Assembly (NCBI GenBank): GCA_036345935.2
Contig: JADWOT020000006.1
Location: forward strand, 9,212,519 to 9,276,518
Length of the DNA: 64,000 nt
Direction of reading: 5' to 3'
From: Taenia hydatigena
Lineage: Eukaryota > Platyhelminthes > Cestoda > Cyclophyllidea > Taeniidae
The notes beneath the pieces are model-generated. The model was not told the origin of the DNA. It saw only the letters and a list, made by a program, of their open reading frames with translations, and did not search any database. The position numbers and the translations under genes are program-made. The first letter of the stretch is position 1, and each line of letters begins with the position of its first letter. Shown piece after piece: positions 35,381 to 48,900 of this stretch.

Positions 35381-38300
35381 TGATTGACTTTGTTATATTG
35401 TCAACAAAACCAATAAATAAGCAGTACACTTATCTTAAGGGCTTGCTTTTGCATTAATCGTATGCACATTCGTCTTGCAAAAATAAAAGAGGGTCCAAAG
35501 AAAGGTAATAATCTAAAGCTCGAAGGATTCCGAATGAGAACTTATTAATTTAGCTTTGCGTGATTAGCCGTCGGTAGGACGGCGGCTTGGCAGCCTGCTA
35601 GTCGGTACAACTTTATTCGTATTACTCCGTCTTTCGCGTTTAAGCACTACCCATAATAGGTGTTTTGATAGCTTTGCGTTGACTGTAAAAGTTCCCTTTT
35701 TGCGGTCAAATTAGCGCCACCCACCTCATCTCCTTTCTACAGAAAACAAATTTGTGACTTTTGCTTTCACAGGGCTGCAGATACTTTTTTTGTTGTCGGT
35801 GCTTGGAGACATTTGATGTGCAATTTCAATGCACGGAAAAATGTCTACAGGACGTAATTGGCGATAGTAGGTTGTGCACAGTGGCCGAGAGCCATTTGTG
35901 GGGATCGGGCAGTGCTAAAAGAGGGCATGAGAGATACATAAGTGCAACAAACGAACGTGGAAGATCGGTGGAGCGTAGCACTTTACTGATTTTTCGAAAT
36001 GGTCTATTCAAACCGATCTTAATGAACTTTAGCAAGCCCACTGAGGCATATGGCTGATGGGCATTCGACAAGTAAAAATTCGCCAGTGATGATATTTGAA
36101 GTAAAAAACAACTAATGAAAGATCTAGCATAAACATTAATAGGAAATATGCCATCACAGAAACATAGAAGGTGGTCAGTGAACATGCCTCTAAGTGATAT
36201 TCCATTCACTACCCTAACAACATCCTATTAGAAGAATTTCAAAAACGAGCATAAAAATCTCCAAATTTGGACAAATGAAGCGGACACTTTAGTTAAGACT
36301 GTGGCAAATTGGGATCCCGTTTTCGTTTGTTGTAGTGAAGCACAAATGAGAGGAACAGCCGACATGGCGGCATTACAAACAGGCCTCGAATAAATTCCAT
36401 TCACTGCCGACGTTATTACCATTCCTCTCCCGTTAATCATTACATGGTTCCTATCAGGAAACGAACACCACTTTATAAATGCCTTACTTGTATGCATTTC
36501 ATCTCGCCCCAAAAATGTCATTGTTTTGGTTTCACCTAATTTCTAACGTTAATTCTGGCTACATTTGTGTGCCTGCCTTGTGAAAATTGGAGGTTAGGTT
36601 TTAATTTCGATTTTAAAATGTCTTATTTCTGATGGTTGGGCCATGTTAATCGGATGAAAGGAGGGATTTGCTCACTTAAATGTTCCGGCTTCACAGGCTC
36701 TGCGCCTGTGGAAGGTACACCATTTGAAAAAATGATGATGGGATTTGTAATCCCTTAAATACCATAAATAGCACCTGCAGATGATTCGACATTTGGAGGA
36801 GGAATGACATCGTTAAATTTTATTACTTATCTATCAACCCCAACTTCGTTCAAGGAATCCCCAATACCTCACTGGATATGAAGTGTTCGATTTCAAAATT
36901 TCTTTATTTTGAGACGAAGTTGCAATTCTAACTTGACATATCTGCTACTCTAAAATATTTCTTGCGAAATCATTTAAAACTTCATGAAAATACTCCGTCA
37001 ACTAACCCCGTGAATAAAGATGAAAATCCGGAAATCAGGTAGTTAGGCTCAACCTGTGGCTTTAGTGGTAACATTTTCTTAGCAGATCCTTTTTAACTTC
37101 AGCTTCACATGGAAGTGAACCCCCTGCATTCACACCAACTTTGAAATTTTTAACGGTATGAGATATAATATTATTAACAAAATAATTCAAGGACCATTTG
37201 GCTAAAATATGCTTAAGCAGTCTACTTTCTGTAATAAGCATCATCAAATTAGAGCGCTTGTTAAAAATTGATATATTTTCAGCTAAATTTCTAGGTCCTT
37301 GGAGGGAAATATGCTTCAGTAGATCAGAGCCATGATGTACGGGAGAGTGCTTATTAAGACCGCACAACGGCTCAGTGAGTTCAGTGTCCACGCACTGATC
37401 CCCGTCTGCATCCGAAGGAGACATTACACTGCATTTAATTCAGCGGGAATTAATGTACTTTGTGGGAGCGATGGGGTTTTGAATGGATTAAATGGTTCCA
37501 CTTTATGGTTCCAAAATGACAAACGTCGGTTTAATTCAAGGCTTTAGAGTACAATGAGGATGGTGCTCTCAGCAAGAGAAGCATGAAAACGATTTTGTCT
37601 GACATGGTAAGAAAATGGAAAATTTGTGGTTCTTTGCCCATATATAATTTTATGTGCCAGCTTCCTAAAGTAAAAAACTGCATACCTTTGAAAGGAGCTT
37701 AAGAAATAGCTTTCATTTGTGTTACGACCAAAAGGTGTTGGCGTGATTGTGTTAAGGACCTGTGTACTAATGTGTGGGTTTTAACTCCTGCACTGAATGG
37801 CGACCTCTCATTACGGTGATAGACAATTCACTTACACTTTTGGGAGGCGAATCAACAAAAGTGGAATCATCAATTGGGACTCTTAAGCAATTTTGGGAGT
37901 TCAATATAAAAGAAACGGTTTTGCAAGAAGTTGGGAAGAGTTGCGTACCTCTCTTCAATTCAAAGACCGGGTAATTCAACCGCACCAGAAAGACGATGAG
38001 TCAAAATGCGAAGCAGTTAGTTGTAGCCAGGTGCCCCTGATGAGAAGTGGGTTCGTACAACCGATGGGAAAGGACAGCACAAATCATGAGCATGGAAGTA
38101 ATCGCAGTCTTGCAGATAGAGCAATGATTTGATGCGTTTCCCGTAGAACTCTGAAAAAGGTCGAAATTGTCTATCGGGAAATCGGTGGCGTGTTCACCCA
38201 CTTATATCAGAGCTTCTGGATAAGCTAAACAAAATCGGAATAAGTACTAAAAGGCAGAATTGTTCAGATAGCAATATGCTGTTCAGCAGCATTGCCAAAA

Positions 38301-39289
38301 CTCTACTTAAAATTTATTGCACTTCCGCCATAATTTAGGATTATAACGCCACCGCAGATGCTAAGCATAAGGTGGTGGCGAGCTTCCACTATAAAAAACC
38401 AAATGGATTAGTTAAATAGTTTGATAAAATGTTGAGTCTCTTAAGATCCTAGCAGTTAGCCTGGTGGAATGGAATACAACGATCGCAGTAAAGATTATTT
38501 ATATTGCACTTTAGCATAAAACATGATCAGCATGCGCAGTTGAATAGCACTCTTTTTCAAATCGTATTTTCGTCTCACCAAGACAGGGGAAAACCGGAAG
38601 TAGAAACACATTTGTAGGTCAATTCAGTTGATGTTGTTGAATTTTAATGGTAGTGTTTCACTAGGCGACGAGCAAATATGCAGTCTTATGGCCAGAAGTG
38701 TTTATTAACTTTTTATAATAAATTCCCAGCTAACAAAAGTGGCCACATATGCTTCCACTAAGCATACATAATTGGAAACAGAGTGAGGTCGTGATTATCA
38801 TAAGCCACACGATTTTGAGCGCACAATTCTAATTCCTTGGTCGATTGGCTTACTATTTAATTTCTCACGTTACATAATGTATCACGAGCCGTAAACCACA
38901 TTGATAAGACAAAACTTGACAAAAGCATTCCATCCGACAGAATTCTTAGACTTTGTTTTCAACTAAAAGTACTCATAATAATTAAGCATGCATATGCTTT
39001 TATTCAGCAGAGCATGAATTCACTTGTTCTATGGTTTCACAAATGAACAGTTAAAGTGGAGTCCGAAGACCCATTGATTAATTCAGAACTCTGAATTGAT
39101 CAAATAAGTTAGGAGATTCCATTGCTGTTGTCGGTCTTGGAAACTATTCTCTTGTAGTCCTATAGGGTGTAACCAGTGTAGAATTATCTTTTACGAGGAC
39201 AGAGGGATGGGTTATTTATTCACTATTGAAATCGGTCTGGATTATTAAAATTAGTAACATGCCTACTTAGCACAGTCCGCTTGTCCTCC

Positions 39290-39530
39290 ACTTCCAGCGT
39301 CTCGCGCGCACGCGTCCGCACGATTGAGCGCTGTGGTCCTTTTTTTCGTCTACGCGTATACGTGCATAAGTGGCCATGTCTTGGTCGCGCATTGTAATTG
39401 GCTGATGATGAAAATCTGCTCGGCGAATCAGTGGGCGTCAATTACGATGATTGGCCAATGAGAACGTGCGACAACCGAGAGATGCTGACAGCGGGTCAGC
39501 GCGTCAGCTATGCCTGACAAGGTAATCGAA
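39290..39530. promoter_or_regulatory. CpG-rich segment with CCAAT boxes, candidate promoter
   Basis: This 240-bp block is much richer in G, C and CpG than its surroundings. It has ATTGG at 39397-39401 and the palindrome ATTGGCCAAT at 39450-39459, which carries a CCAAT box on each strand. A potential splice donor follows (GACAAG/GTAATC, about 39521). It could be the start of the receptor gene or of an unrecognised non-coding gene; nothing coding is visible. Confidence 0.3.
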
Positions 39531-42082
39531 GGGATGTCTTGATGTATTCTTCAACCTTTTCCTCCCGATTTCTATCCATCTCTCCTTCACAATGCCTCCA
39601 GCAACGGATGCGCACTTTGAACAACAAAGCTTGTGAATAAATCCTTTACCAACGGTGACCAATGGTGGCAAGGCCAATAGGATACTGATGGTTAATGCTC
39701 CAAGGATGATATTTTTAACCATTCTGGATTTACGACTGCTGATTCATGTCTTCCTTATATTCCCCTACTGTTTCAACTTAGTTCATTCTCAGGAACTTGG
39801 TGAGCTCTATTTCTCTTGGTAGTTTTATTTTTAAATATGATATGCTGCTTGGTTCAAGGTAATACCAATCGCTGCTGATACGAAGACTAAACCTTCTGAA
39901 TGGGCGGGATATGTTATAAGCTATTTTTTCAGTTCCATGGTTTAATTTACATGCGCCTCTCACGATAATCAAGTGCAAAGTTAATTGAAGTTTATTATCA
40001 ATCATATTTGGCTTATTAGGTTTTATGAGATACAATATCAGAATCCTAATTCAACTCAATTTTGCCTCCTTGGTGGAATGATTTTACGCATGCTTGTATT
40101 TTGGTTGATAATCAAATACGTGTTCATGATGATGGAAGAACAACTAATAAGTTTGAATACAAATGTAACTGACGCAATTCTCAATCACTGTACACCTTAT
40201 ACTTCATTATTCGATAAAACAACGAGGCTTTATGTATGTAGCATTCATCATGCGCTCTCGGACTTGGAGAATGTTGTCAATAAATAAAATGCTCATCACT
40301 TTATTTGAAATAAAGTGTACTTGGCTGCACCACGATTCGCTATCCCGAAAACGTCCAGAATTGATAGGCTGTAGCAAAGTTCAGCAGCTACTTACCTGGT
40401 GGAAATTCGCGTATTCATGAAAATGCTGGAAAAAGTAATCTTGAAAAGGCGGGACCGTACGTGACATTCGTCATGGGAATATAAGTTAACGTTAATAACA
40501 ATTCTCGTGCAATGAAATTTGTGTGATCAATGACCAATATAGTCCTTAAATAATTTGCCCTTGTCTACCAAAATTTAAAAATGGAAACAGACTTATTTTA
40601 AAGGATGGTTTACTTGGTTTATTGATTCACAATTATCCCAATGCAGAGAATCTGAAATGCTTCGACATGATTTTGAATATTTTACCTGGATTTTATGGTA
40701 ATTTTGCTGCAACATATATATATGTATCTGCTTTCATTGTACGCTGATGCACGGGAACGCTTCAGGCGATAAAAGTTGATGCATCTGCGGAAATCAATCT
40801 ATCCAGTAGCGTTGAACGGGCATGGTCTGCATTTTTTTCAATTCGAAGGCTCTAAGACCTCCTGAAGTCAGTTACTGCTACTTCTCTAGTAACATGGTGT
40901 GTGGGCAGAGGTGCGAATAGAAGTTGCGTGAATCCTCATTAGGGGTGACAATCTCATCACTTAACGATGCCAGAAACATTACACAGCCTTAGGAGTTTTC
41001 GTTGGCATGCACAAAGCATTATGAACGAGAGTTCTCTTCTGCTAATTATGTGGATTTGAATAGGCTGAGTTAAAGCTTACGCTGGTGAAATTTAAAACGA
41101 TCGAATTTTATGTGACAATCCTTATAAACCAGCCAACTATTCACCAAACGCGGAAGTAAATCGGTGAACAGCGATGAAAACGGATACACCAGACACTTTC
41201 CACGGCAAGGATAGGTGCGAAGTAAATTTGGTGAATTAATTCATCCCCATGATGGACTACGCTTTCATGTTGTGTCTCGAAAATAACACCATTCGTGTAA
41301 AAATGGCAAAATTTTGTCAGGCACACACTTATCTGCCACGCAGAAATTATGGCCTTACTTGGTCGTCGATGCATGAGTTTGCTGCATTTAAGGCCACTCA
41401 CTTGTATACCGAAGTTGCAAAAGGGCAAATCGACTGAGCGCATATTTTATCCCATTGAGCCACACTATTGTGTAGGGGCATCTCTACTCAAACTGAAATA
41501 AGGAAAACGAACTTTATTTAATTGTTCATAAATAGTCCCACTACTGTGTAGTGATTTCAAAACCCATTCGGCCACAAGTTCCAAAGGCTATACAGCGTGC
41601 AATGTCCATAAATTGGTTTTGTCGTTTTTGCATGTTTTGCAGTCAAACAAGCCAGTCTCACTTTCTCTTTGAACCTAAACGGCATACAATTAGTAAAGGC
41701 AATTAGCCAAATTTTATGGCCTCTCACCTTGTATTTGCCACTATCTAATTTCCACCTTTCGAGAGGCCGATATAAAATTTGTAGAATAGGCAAAAACTCA
41801 ATACTTCTCAGCAGTTGCTTAAGTTCAGTAAAAGTCTGCAAGAAAATTGTGTGCAAATGTATTGCAGTGTACTCCTTACGTCAGACACTATCGTTTTTAA
41901 TAATAGTTTGCATTATGCATCTAAGATCAATTTAGAACACAAATTGGCAGGTCACACTACTAAAAGATTTTGCCCTCAAGTAACCCTTAAGATTTTTACT
42001 GCACAAAAAAGAAATTGACTCCCGAATGGGGCCTACATCGAGTGTAGCTTCTAATTGTCCAGCTGTCGTCATTTCGCTCGGT

Positions 42083-42301
42083 TTAGTCCGTCAGCCAGTT
42101 CTGCATTCCGTCCATCGATTGGGACGACAGGATGGGCGGCTTTGGCATTGTGGGGTGTGAACTGCTTACCCGGGCGCGATTCTCCGCCTTCGCTGCAGTT
42201 AAGACCGCTTCCAAAGTGGTACAATCGCCAACTACTGGTGAAATTCGGAACATCTGTTCTCTACCACTGGCAGCAGAAATGAAATTGCTTGAGCCATGCA
42301 T
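42083..42301 (-). other. Possible coding exon or gene fragment, unidentified
   Basis: The minus strand has a 72-codon frame from ATG to stop (MHGSSNFISAASGREQMFRI ... QNWLTD) in a locally GC-rich patch. It has a protein-like mix (VVGDCTTLEAVLTAAKAENR suggests a helix) and an internal donor-like CCCGG/GTAAGC. I recognise no family. It may be a small gene, a pseudogene piece, or chance. Confidence 0.25.
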
Positions 42302-44141
42302 AATCGAACCTTGTCAATCCTTAATCCAGTGCCGCCACTTTTGCACACTCGTCATAGGATGGAAAAAAGCTGACGACTTTTCCACAGTTTAAAATCATAA
42401 TCCTCAGGTGTTACAGATCTTGAATACGTGGCTTCCTGAATGCTTCAACGCGCCTCCCCTCGTGGATATACAAATTCACTGAATAAAAATGCCAAGTGCG
42501 AGCGTTTTTCAATTGTCTATTAATTATGACGGCTGAAAAGTTTTCAGCGAGGGATGAGTCAGCATATCCACATTTCCAAGCCATTTCTGGTGTTTGCATT
42601 GAGCTGCTCACAGGGATGCTAGTCGGCTGCAATATGTGCGTTCAAAACTCCGGCATATTTAGCTCCTTAGCCTTAAAAAGTTGCAATAAAAGTGAATTTA
42701 GCGTCAGAGAGCATAAGCACCTGAGACAATTGTTGATAAAGCCGAGTTACAGCGATTTTTAGCGTGCATATTGTTTCGGGGTGAACGCGGCTCTACCGTC
42801 GGTCAAGCAACCAAAGCGATGCTATGTTGAAATATGACACACAAGTCATTGAAAATGGATAAATGCACCTAGCGCTGTTGATTGAGATGTGAGGTACAAA
42901 TGGCCAACTTGCGAAACCATTATTTGCAGACGCCATCAAAATACTACTGGTGATCGTAGCGACATTCAGTCGAACTGTGTGTCTGTCGAGGTGTGAATAG
43001 GACGTGTCTGTGTACGAGTAAAGCCGTTTGAATGAAAATTTAGCTCCCGCTAGCTGCAAGTATGGCTCTTGATTTGCCGCACTTTTTATCTGCAAAAAAG
43101 GTAGCATATCTGAGTAACAAAACTGCTGGATAAATAACTGATTCCTGAATCAATTTTGATTTTACTACCCGAAAAAATTCTTTTGCAAGAGATTACATTT
43201 AAAGACGAAGGCACATGGGTCAAATGCATATTTTGCGGCTTAGAAAACTGATTATAAAGCGCTCCAAACCAATGTGTTTCATTTTTGAATTGATTGCATT
43301 TTTTGCGATCGGAAACTCTTATGGGTGCATTAGCTATAATAATAGCGTTGACATTGCAGGTGCAGACCTTTAAATGACCTGACTTTCCGAAATACTGCTG
43401 CCAAGACGTTTGCACCGCTTTATATGGTTTAGGTGCTCTTTTAGGAAATGAAACACTTGCAAAAATGAAGCAAACTTCCATAACTGCGAATTGTTTAGCG
43501 ATGAGGGCTTGGCACAATATTCCCGTTGGGATTCCACTTCAGAAAAAAGTGACCTTAATTAAATCAACAGTAAGAAGCTAAATGCTATGCTAGCGTGAAA
43601 ATGTTTACGATAAAGTTGAACGTCTCACGACTCACACTGCACTTGACTGCATGCAAAAGGAAAAATTTTATATATGGTTTGTTTAAGTACGAAATTATAT
43701 ACTTTTACTGTCACTCCAAAACTTCTTTCATCCAGTGTCGTAAACTAATGTGTCAACTCAGTTCACTCTCGTGAGCACGTATTTCAGGATTTTTTATAAA
43801 GATTGTTCTCCAAAGTGCGTTTTCGTTTCCTGAGGAAGTCTTTCACTCTTTATTTACAAATTTCACGAAATGTTTCCGTCTTTCTACAAATATGTCCATC
43901 TATTGGAAAAATAAGTTCTAAGGCACTTTTAGCCCTTTTGTGTAAACTTGCATAACTACGAAATCTAACCATAATTTTTCTTTGCACATTGTTCGAAACA
44001 TTCCACTGCATATTTATCTCCTCAAAATGAAAATAATATTATTTGGGTGCAAATAGACCGGGTGTATGCAAGGATTGAAAATGAGGCGAAAAAGCACACC
44101 GCATTCAACTCAGATTACTAGTGCATGAAATTACGTGATTA

Positions 44142-44330
44142 ATGTCTGTCGAAACTAGCCGCAATCGGTGGAGCGGTGGATTCTGCACATCAGAAGGTGC
44201 GCTTCCAGCCGTGCAGTGCGTGTCTGAATGGCGCTGGTAAGGCCCTTCTCAAGACGGACTCCTTTATTGCGCCTGGGAGTCCTTTAAAGCGCGAAACCTC
44301 ATTTGAAACTGCATATGTCAATCATTGTTA
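44142..44330 (+). other. GC-rich patch with open frames, possible exon
   Basis: An ATG at 44142 opens a short frame with a GTAAGG donor near 44237. A second frame stays open to a TAA at about 44332 (includes KVRFQPCSACLNGAGKALLK). Its phase does not join the first known receptor exon. Unidentified. Confidence 0.2.
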
Positions 44331-45970
44331 AGCAAGTCCACTAGCAATTATCTTCAGCCAACGTGCGGTTTTATTTAAGACGAATTTAGTGCACCAATTT
44401 CGATTTTTTTATTTTCATGTGGCCTTCAAGGTTTTTGTGCTTGAAAAAATGCTCGGTTTCCACGGAAGGTTAAGACACATCTACATGTTTACAATGGATT
44501 AACCTAAAAATGAATTTGGGCGATGAAAAAGAAATTCGCGCTGCAGAGGATATACTGGAATCGTCAAATGCTCTTTGTCACAGATTTCGAAATTACAGGT
44601 GTTCTAATAACCATGTATCCCGTCAATAAGGTAATTGGCAATTCCAGAGAGCATATTGATAAGGAGACACAATTAAATACCTCCAATGAGTGCACTTCAA
44701 TTACCAATAGCCTTTTACAAGAGCCCTCCAGAGAAGCTGCATGTTTCATTACTTACTTTCAGAGTTTTACCACTTTGTGATTCTAACGACAAAAGATACA
44801 TAGATTTTTCATAATCAACGTATGATGAATGAGAAAAGTGGATGCTAGTAACGTCAAACTTGACGCAAAATATAATTAATTGCCCACCGATTTAACAAGG
44901 GTTCGCTTCTATCCAGTCCTCGCGTGCAATTCATTGCTCCAAACAGCCTGATAGGTCTACAAGGGAAAATAGCACCAAGCACCATCTTAATGAAGATCTC
45001 AGATGCCATTCATTGAAACGGCATGTTTGGAGGATGACGTAACTAGAGGAATTCTGAACTAAAAGTCCCAGTAGTAGAAACATAATTCCTCCTGCTACTT
45101 TATAGAAATGAGACATTTGTTAGTTTACTATTCGGTTGCAAGACAGGGAAAGTTGCAATATGTGCACGGAAACAAATAAGGTTATCACCACAACCCGTTT
45201 CCATTTGTTTCTGCAGCTGGCAAACAATTGTGGGTTTACATTACCTTCCGGCTTCTTTTTAGAAATAAATTTCCTCTTTCGTTTTTGTAAATATTATTGG
45301 ATCTGTAAGCGTATAACTTTGAATTTCAATTGCTGCTTTGCGATCACCTTAGCACGATGACAAGAAACCGCCAGCGGAAACGACAAAGATTGTTTGTAAT
45401 GTTGCTTTTAGTGCCCATATCGTGCGTGATTTGCAATTGAAAAAGCCTTTGTTTGGTAGTATTTCAACTAACCCTAGATCCAGACAATTGCACCATCGAA
45501 GATTACAACAGTGGAGATCCATTCAGAGCGGTAGGTAAACAGAGACGCATAACTACACTGGATACCAGTTTCAGCACGTGTCAAATACCATTTCTCGGCT
45601 AATTACAAAGAAATTTGCTGTCCATTGAATAAAAAGTATATTTGGCTGGCGTCTGTGGTATTCAGAGCATACAGAGAAACCATGCATACCTGTTATTATC
45701 TGTCATAAGTATGATATCATCATTCACAATTGTTCTAACGTCATTTATTATTTTAATTGTACTGGATTCATTATTTTTACATTTAAAGGAACCTATTTTT
45801 CGCCCTTTAATCACGTTATAAGCTGATAAGAACTAGACCCAACATAAAAGTAACTAAGAACTGATCTTGAAATAAAAGTAGGAAGAAGAACCATGTGTTA
45901 GTGGAAGTGAAAGATTCAAAATGATCTCGTTTGGATTGTAAACCAGTAACAACCGGTAAAAATTTTGTAG

Positions 45971-48900
45971 ACCGACTACCCGATATTCCGGGTAGTTGGA
46001 AGGAGAAGGAGTTGGTGCGGGATCTGCTGCACGACTACGAAAAGAAGGCTCGACCTGTGGTTGACGGGGTCTCGCCAATTGCTCAGCTCTCGGAGACTCT
46101 CTCAGTACAGCAGATCACAATCGAGTTCGGCCTGTCACTCATCCAAATCCTCGAATTGGATGAAAATGAACAAGTCCTCACGACGAGCATTCGGACCCTC
46201 TATGTGAGCTCTTCTACAAAATTCGAAATCTCCAAAGGTGGGGTATATAAGAAGCTGAGCCTTGGAAGGGAAACACTAAAAGTTGAAAAAAACAAACGTG
46301 TTATTGCTATGTTATTTAATCCCGGTTCAGGAGAAGAAACGGGCAACCGTAAATATTTCCTCCGTTTTTAAGCGTCATCAAATGCCCACAATTTGCATGG
46401 CATTCGTCGAAGGCGGCGCGAAATAGGATAAGTACATGTTTTTCATCCCGTTTCCATAAATTCTTATTATTGCCAAAGGCAGGATGCCGTTGGCAGAGTT
46501 TGGCTTAATGGCCTTTTCCTCTACTCCAGTTTCTCACTCGTCTTCATTACTCACATCCTGAAAGGCCTCACATCCATGTCATCTAATTGTGCTCATGCAA
46601 GCAATTTAGGCAAAGAAAGAGAATAGGTCGTGGCTCGGAACGTTCTTTCTTTATGAGGAAAATAACACAATGCGATGCTTTGCATGCTTGAAGAAATATA
46701 ATTTATTTCGCGAATTCGTTTGAACCTCATTGTATTGCGTGTTAATTAAGAGCAAGACACTATTTTTAATTGAAGTCAAATCAACGAAACAACAACTTGT
46801 GTAAATTTAAATATCGGTAAACAAATTTAGCGTTAAGCCGTGAAACGATGCTATTTTCATTTTAATATAGGAATAGTTAAGGAATTAATGTAAATGAACT
46901 GATCTGTTAGGTTTTGAAACTGTGTTGAGTTTTTGAACATAGATACTTTAGTCCATACTGATAGCGGGTCTGTGATTGTTTTAGAGATGGAAGGACTACC
47001 ACATGGTCTGGGACCCTGCTGAGTACGATAACATCACATCAGTCCAAATACCAACTTCGAAACTATGGCTTCCGGATATAGCTTTGTATAATTAGTAAGC
47101 AACAGCCATTTTGTTGTTCTCTAAAATGCGGAGGAATATTATCGACACGGTAAGAGTGCATTGAATGCTACTACGCTAGAAGGCCCGGTTTGTGGGAATC
47201 CCAAATACCCGAGGCCGGCAGAAGTAAGCAATTGTATTCCCACTGATTAATTTGCCATGTATGCGCCTTTATCCTAAACGTAAGTTTTCTTCATAGAATT
47301 CGTTTTCCATACTTCCATGAAGTCTCATCCTTGATTCGTCTTTGTCTCAGGTGCAAACCTGCATTTCTGTCGTGTTATTTGGGGTCAGATCGAAATCAAA
47401 TGCTTGTAGATTCGGTAACCTGAACGTCATTTTGATTTGGTGCAGGCTTAACAAACAAATTTGTCTCCCACCACTATGGGGCACTATCAAAAACACTTTC
47501 ATTTGGAACAAATGCGTGACTTGTACTCCCGAAGCGGCGCTGATGCCCCGCCTACATGGCTACGCCAAGCGACAGGGAGTCCTTTCTCAACATCGAATGT
47601 TTCTGTTTTCATGGTAGAGGGATCAAATTTTGTTCATTTTTCTTGAACAAAGGATCACGACAGAAATCTGGTCTGGATGAAAGTCTCCTCGCTGCCCCTT
47701 CCCCAGAAATTCATTGTGGTTGCCATTGATGGTGATGGTTTTTAGAAAAGAGGTCTGCTGTTTCTGGCTCAACCATACGATTATCTTAAATTAGGAAGTG
47801 CACTTTTGCTGTGCTTACTTAAGAATGGGTAATGAGAAAAGAGAACCTCCCTTCTCGTGTCTTCCTCGCGTAATACTATTCATTTGATGGCTCATAACAG
47901 TTTACACTCGTGTCAAGCGACCAATTCCTTGGCATAGTTAAAGTAAATTCTGTCACAAGTGAAAAGCTGACGTCTGTCAGCTACCGCCGATTGTGGACAT
48001 CGTAATCTGCTACTTAAGATATGCATATTAATACTTTGCACATGACCATTTGTGCATTGCGAAAGTTCCACCTGAAGCACGGATTTCATACCTGGTTTTA
48101 ATTTCATGACTCCTAATTAGTGTGCAGACAACAGGATTACATTGTAACTGATTATTTTTACTCTGAAAAATAAATGAAAGTCATATTATGCATGTATTTC
48201 CTCGAGCCCATGGTAGAATAATTCATAAATGCACCGGTACGTGCGCAGGCACGGGAACAGTTTCGGGAGCACCACTGCTGTGCGGACGAATGCAAGGTGG
48301 GGTTAAGTGGTCGTCCGCGAATTGAAATGTAAGCGTGAAAAGCGCGTTACATACCGATAACTAACACGAACTAATGGCGAACAGTTGGTTGGGCGATTGT
48401 GTAATGTGGAAAACAATTTTAATCTTTCAATTTTCGGTTTCGCTTATTTTCATTGTTTTTTCCATAAAATCTCTAAATATGCTTGATATGCATCGATAAG
48501 GATCAAATGCTGGACAAATCCGTGTTAAAAATTGCAATATGGCAAAATGGTGAATATACCTAGACATGAATGTGCCAAAATCTATCAAAGCAAGCACAGA
48601 ACGTCAAATTTTAGCCTAAGCATCCCACTCAATCGCACTCATAAGGTTGACCTTTAATTTTAGCGCCGATGAAAGACTAGAGGAGAGAAGGCGCTCCGAC
48701 CTGTTGGTGTCTTACACAGGGACGGTGGAGTGGCAACCATTGGCCATCTACAAGAGCGCCTGCTTTGTCCACATCAAGTACTTTCCTTTTGATCAGCAAA
48801 ATTGCAAATTCAAGTTCGGACCCTGGACCTATGACGCGTAAGTTCCAGACGCCTTGTCTGCATCTTATCACATTACAGGTATGTTCCTTACAATTTATGT

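Larger units (their letters stand above)
28024..45970. other. 18-kb region without a supportable gene
   Basis: AT-rich sequence between the OSBP stop and the first recognised receptor exon. It should hold the OSBP 3' end and the receptor's promoter and signal-peptide exon. Open frames are under 150 codons and lack family motifs. Separate entries cover a 20-bp tandem pair (32303), an AAT microsatellite (35363), a CpG-rich CCAAT segment (39290), an open minus-strand segment (42083) and a GC-rich patch (44142). A GC-rich block at 30130-30270 is also unexplained. Confidence 0.5.

Noticed and set aside
35826..36209. 127-codon minus-strand frame
   Set aside because: Irregular Phe/Leu/Ser-rich composition with no domain resemblance; overlaps similarly sized frames on the other strand.
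45395..45440. ATG followed by MLLLVPISCVIC as the receptor signal-peptide exon
   Set aside because: No donor in it gives the phase 1 needed to join 45971, and the frame stops at once.
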